From CAYLRY01 sp964386535 (GTDB lineage Bacteria; Chloroflexota; Dehalococcoidia; Dehalococcoidales; UBA3254), in assembly GCA_964386535.1 (NCBI GenBank), contig CAYLRY010000004.1, forward strand, positions 1 through 64,000: a stretch of DNA of 64,000 nt, read 5' to 3'. The first letter of the stretch is position 1, and every line of letters starts with the position of its first letter. Both the position numbers and the translations under genes were made by a program. Below the pieces are notes generated by a model. The model searched no databases. It was not told the origin of the DNA and saw only the letters and a program-made list of their open reading frames with translations. Of the stretch, positions 61,648 through 64,000 are shown one piece after another.

Positions 61648-63567
61648 ATGACGGAAAATCCAATAAAATTTACGGATGTCACATTCCGTGACGGGCACCA
61701 GTCTACGCTGGCAACCCGTATGAGAATAGAGGATATGGAGCCCATTGCCCCGGAAATGGACAGGGCAGGTTTCTATTCGCTGGAGGTATGGGGCGGAGCC
61801 ACATTTGATGTAGCCACCCGCTATTTAAATGAAGATCCCTGGGACAGGGTTCGCCAACTGAAGAAACTGATGCCGCATACCCCTCTACAAATGCTGCTGC
61901 GGGGCCAGAATCTGGTAGGCTACCGTAATTACGCGGACGATGTGGTGACTGCCTTTGTTCATGAAGCTGCGCAAGCAGGGATTGATATTTTCCGTGTTTT
62001 CGATGCAGTTAATGATGAGCGTAACTTTGAAACTGCCGTAAAAGCCGTCAGGGATTGCGGGAAACATTTACAACTGGCGCTCAGCTATTCGCTCACTGAA
62101 TCCAGGCTGGGCGGACCTATTTTTAATCTGGACTATTTTGTAAAAAAAGCCCTTATCTTCCAGGAGATGGGAGCTGACAGCCTGTGTATTAAAGACATGG
62201 CCGGTTTAATCTCTCCGGATGATGCCTTTAATTTGATTAGCGCCCTTAAAAAAGCCTTACACATTCCCCTCCAGTTACATACCCATTATACCAGCGGTAT
62301 GGCCTCTATGAGCTATTTAAAAGCCATTGAAGCCGGGGTGGATATCCTGGACACCGCGCTGGCGCCCTTTGCGCTGCGCTCTTCCCTACCTTCCATAGAA
62401 CCCTTTATAACAGCTCTGAAAGGGACCCCCAGGGATCCCGGGTTGGACCTGGAGCGCATTTTTAAGCTAGGACAGTACCTGGAATCAATTGCCCCCAAAT
62501 ACCGGGATTTTTTAAACAATACCCGTATGGCAGTGATAGATACTGAGGTGTTAATTCACCAGATACCGGGAGGTATGACCACCAATCTGGTATCTCAGCT
62601 TAAGGAGGCCGGTGCCATCGAAAAGCTGCCTGAAGTGCTGGCGGAACTTCCCAGGGTGCGCCGTGAGCTGGGATATCCTCCTCTGGTGACTCCCACCAGC
62701 CAGATCGTGGGCATTCAGGCTGTACAAAATGTACTTTTCGGCCGGTATAAAATGGTCTCTGCTCAGGTTAAAGATTATGTCTACGGCCTGTACGGCAAAT
62801 CTCCCGCGCCTATTGATCCTGAAATCCAGAAGATAGTCCTCAAAGGCTACGAGCGCGGTGAAACGCCTATTACCTGCCGGCCGGCGGATGTTCTGCAACC
62901 GGAAATGGAAGCAGCCCGGGTAGCCACCCAGGGCATAGCCAGAAATGAGGGTGATGTCTTGATTTATGCCCTCTATCCTACTACCGGCTTGCGTTTCCTG
63001 AAATGGAAATACGGTCTGGAGAAAGCGCCTGAGGAAACTCAGCCCCGGACACTGGAAGATATAAAGAAAGAGGATGAACTGATAGCCAGGGCTAAAGCCG
63101 GTAGACTCACCGAAAGGGATAACCACTCTCAGGGTGCAAAAATCAGGAATTTTAAAGTATACCTGGGTGATGAAGTCTATCACATCGGCGTAGAAGCTGA
63201 AGGCGACGGTTATGAGGAAGCTCTCTATGCTGTTCCGGCGGTCCTGCGAAAGCAGACCAGATCCTCCCCGGCAGTTCCGCTACCTTTCACAGGTGAAGAA
63301 GAATATGGCGAGGCCAGCGCCGGAGAAGGAGTGTATATCATGAATGAGGCGCAGATACTGGCGCCCATGCCGGGCGTTATCGTACAATATGAAGTGCAGG
63401 TGGGCGACCGCGTGGAGGTTGAAGCCCCGGTAGTGATCCTGGAAGCCATGAAAATGGCTAATGTGATCACCAGCCCGGTTTCAGGCATAGTTAAAGCTGT
63501 AAATTATAAAAACGGCGACCGCGTCCCTAAAGATGCGGTGCTGGCTGTGATAGATCCGAAGGAATAG
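61648..63567 (+). CDS. Pyruvate/oxaloacetate carboxylase subunit B with biotin domain
   Basis: 639 residues. The carboxyltransferase domain (to about 450) has TFRDGHQSTLATRMR, SLEVWGGATFDVATRYLNED, LRGQNLVGYRNYADDVV and CIKDMAGLI, whose Lys is the carboxylated residue in the family. The C-terminus ends with a biotinyl domain, in which EAMKMANVI contains the biotinylated lysine. The group covers pyruvate carboxylase B subunits and oxaloacetate decarboxylase alpha. The A subunit is not visible in the window. The next gene follows 2 bp downstream. Confidence 0.92.
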   Translation: MTENPIKFTDVTFRDGHQSTLATRMRIEDMEPIAPEMDRAGFYSLEVWGGATFDVATRYLNEDPWDRVRQLKKLMPHTPLQMLLRGQNLVGYRNYADDVVTAFVHEAAQAGIDIFRVFDAVNDERNFETAVKAVRDCGKHLQLALSYSLTESRLGGPIFNLDYFVKKALIFQEMGADSLCIKDMAGLISPDDAFNLISALKKALHIPLQLHTHYTSGMASMSYLKAIEAGVDILDTALAPFALRSSLPSIEPFITALKGTPRDPGLDLERIFKLGQYLESIAPKYRDFLNNTRMAVIDTEVLIHQIPGGMTTNLVSQLKEAGAIEKLPEVLAELPRVRRELGYPPLVTPTSQIVGIQAVQNVLFGRYKMVSAQVKDYVYGLYGKSPAPIDPEIQKIVLKGYERGETPITCRPADVLQPEMEAARVATQGIARNEGDVLIYALYPTTGLRFLKWKYGLEKAPEETQPRTLEDIKKEDELIARAKAGRLTERDNHSQGAKIRNFKVYLGDEVYHIGVEAEGDGYEEALYAVPAVLRKQTRSSPAVPLPFTGEEEYGEASAGEGVYIMNEAQILAPMPGVIVQYEVQVGDRVEVEAPVVILEAMKMANVITSPVSGIVKAVNYKNGDRVPKDAVLAVIDPKE

Positions 63568-63569
63568 GG

Positions 63570-64000
63570 ATGGGTAAAAATTTAGCAGAAAAGATTTTAA
63601 GTCAAAAGTCCGGCTCTGAAGCTCGTGCCGGTGATATTGTGATCGCGGGGGTAGACCTGGTTTTTGTTCAGGATACCACCGGCCCTCTGACTGTCCGCCA
63701 GTTCCTGGAGAGCGGCATTGAAAAGCCGGCTCACCCGGAGCGGACCATACTGTTCATCGACCATGCTGCACCCAGCCCGCAGTCTGCGCTTTCCAACGAC
63801 CATATATTTCTGCGCCAGTTTGCGGAAAAGGCCGGGGTCAGGCTTTCTGAGGCGGGAGAAGGGGTCTGCCACCAGATTGTAGCCGAATCCTGGGCCAGGC
63901 CGGGAGATGTGATTGTGGGCGCTGATTCTCATACCGTCATGGCTGGAGGCCTGGGCGCCTTTGCCACCGGTATGGGTTCGTCTGATGTTGCCATCGCCAT
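63570..64000 (+). CDS. leuC: LeuC/homoaconitase-type dehydratase large subunit (partial)
   Basis: Truncated by the window edge. From ATG at 63570, 143 codons read MGKNLAEKILSQKSGSEARA and later ILFIDHAAPSP, GEGVCHQIV and IVGADSHTVMAGGLGAFATG, the standard aconitase-superfamily large-subunit blocks. Short variants like this are 3-isopropylmalate or homoaconitase large subunits, with a separate small subunit usually next. It begins 2 bp after the carboxylase gene and is probably co-transcribed with it. Confidence 0.88.
   Translation, partial: MGKNLAEKILSQKSGSEARAGDIVIAGVDLVFVQDTTGPLTVRQFLESGIEKPAHPERTILFIDHAAPSPQSALSNDHIFLRQFAEKAGVRLSEAGEGVCHQIVAESWARPGDVIVGADSHTVMAGGLGAFATGMGSSDVAIA

Noticed and set aside
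1..64000. CRISPR arrays, insertion sequences, tRNA or rRNA genes
   Set aside because: I looked for direct-repeat arrays, transposase motifs and tRNA-like cloverleaf segments and saw none. A tRNAscan or CRISPR finder run would be decisive.

Overview
The window reads as one chromosomal contig of an anaerobic bacterium, most likely a Chloroflexota of the Dehalococcoidia type. This placement is inferred from gene content and no 16S gene is present. The content includes corrinoid protein, ferredoxin proteins with a winged-helix N-terminus, a selenocysteine formate dehydrogenase, a glycyl-radical-type enzyme, type III CoA-transferases, an FmdE protein and a biotin-dependent carboxylase subunit. There are no rRNA or tRNA genes, no insertion sequences and no CRISPR array that I can see.

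Layout. 0-7.5 kb holds a decayed HAD hydrolase, then a minus-strand housekeeping run: mazG, rpsO, pnp, dapB, dapA and a flavodoxin-like reductase, with a corrinoid protein upstream. 7.8-10.2 kb is a zinc locus: a Fur/Zur repressor divergent from znuB-znuC across a perfect 12+12 palindrome. 10.3-13.5 kb is a lipoprotein substrate-binding protein paired with a NarL-type sensor kinase that has no adjacent response regulator. 13.6-19 kb is housekeeping: holB, a PSP1/RicT protein, an HNH nuclease, dxr and rseP. 19.3-23.2 kb is an accessory patch with a ferredoxin protein, an intact PIN/Phd toxin-antitoxin pair in reversed order, an HsdM scrap and a decayed MNT/HEPN pair. 23.2-30 kb holds an OFA-type MFS carrier behind dyad operators, a histidine phosphatase, a radical-SAM-linked protein, a CorC-type membrane protein, a truncated methyltransferase and a CstB-like persulfide dioxygenase-rhodanese.

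30.2-46.2 kb is the most unusual part and looks like a catabolic island. It encodes an amidohydrolase, a glycyl-radical activase, a glycyl-radical-type enzyme whose radical glycine is serine, a double-hotdog dehydratase, two adjacent CaiB/BaiF CoA-transferases, an NTF2-like protein, two divergent UGSC-like proteins, two tandem DapA-like lyases and a cupin. The substrate cannot be read from the sequence.

46.3-54.4 kb carries fdhA, in which an in-frame TGA followed by a SECIS-type hairpin encodes selenocysteine, so it is one gene and not two. It is followed by a second ferredoxin/winged-helix protein, a 51-residue membrane miniprotein, an MBL hydrolase coupled to an SDR, a B3/B4-domain protein and two more cupin paralogues. 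54.8-60.9 kb is a minus-strand run of FmdE, methyltransferase, flavodoxin, FecCD-type permease, ATPase, binding protein and TrmO. I read it as a candidate metal or oxyanion (possibly Mo/W) uptake and handling cluster that could serve the formate dehydrogenase. The window ends with a tautomerase, a pyruvate/oxaloacetate carboxylase B subunit and the start of a LeuC/aconitase-family gene.
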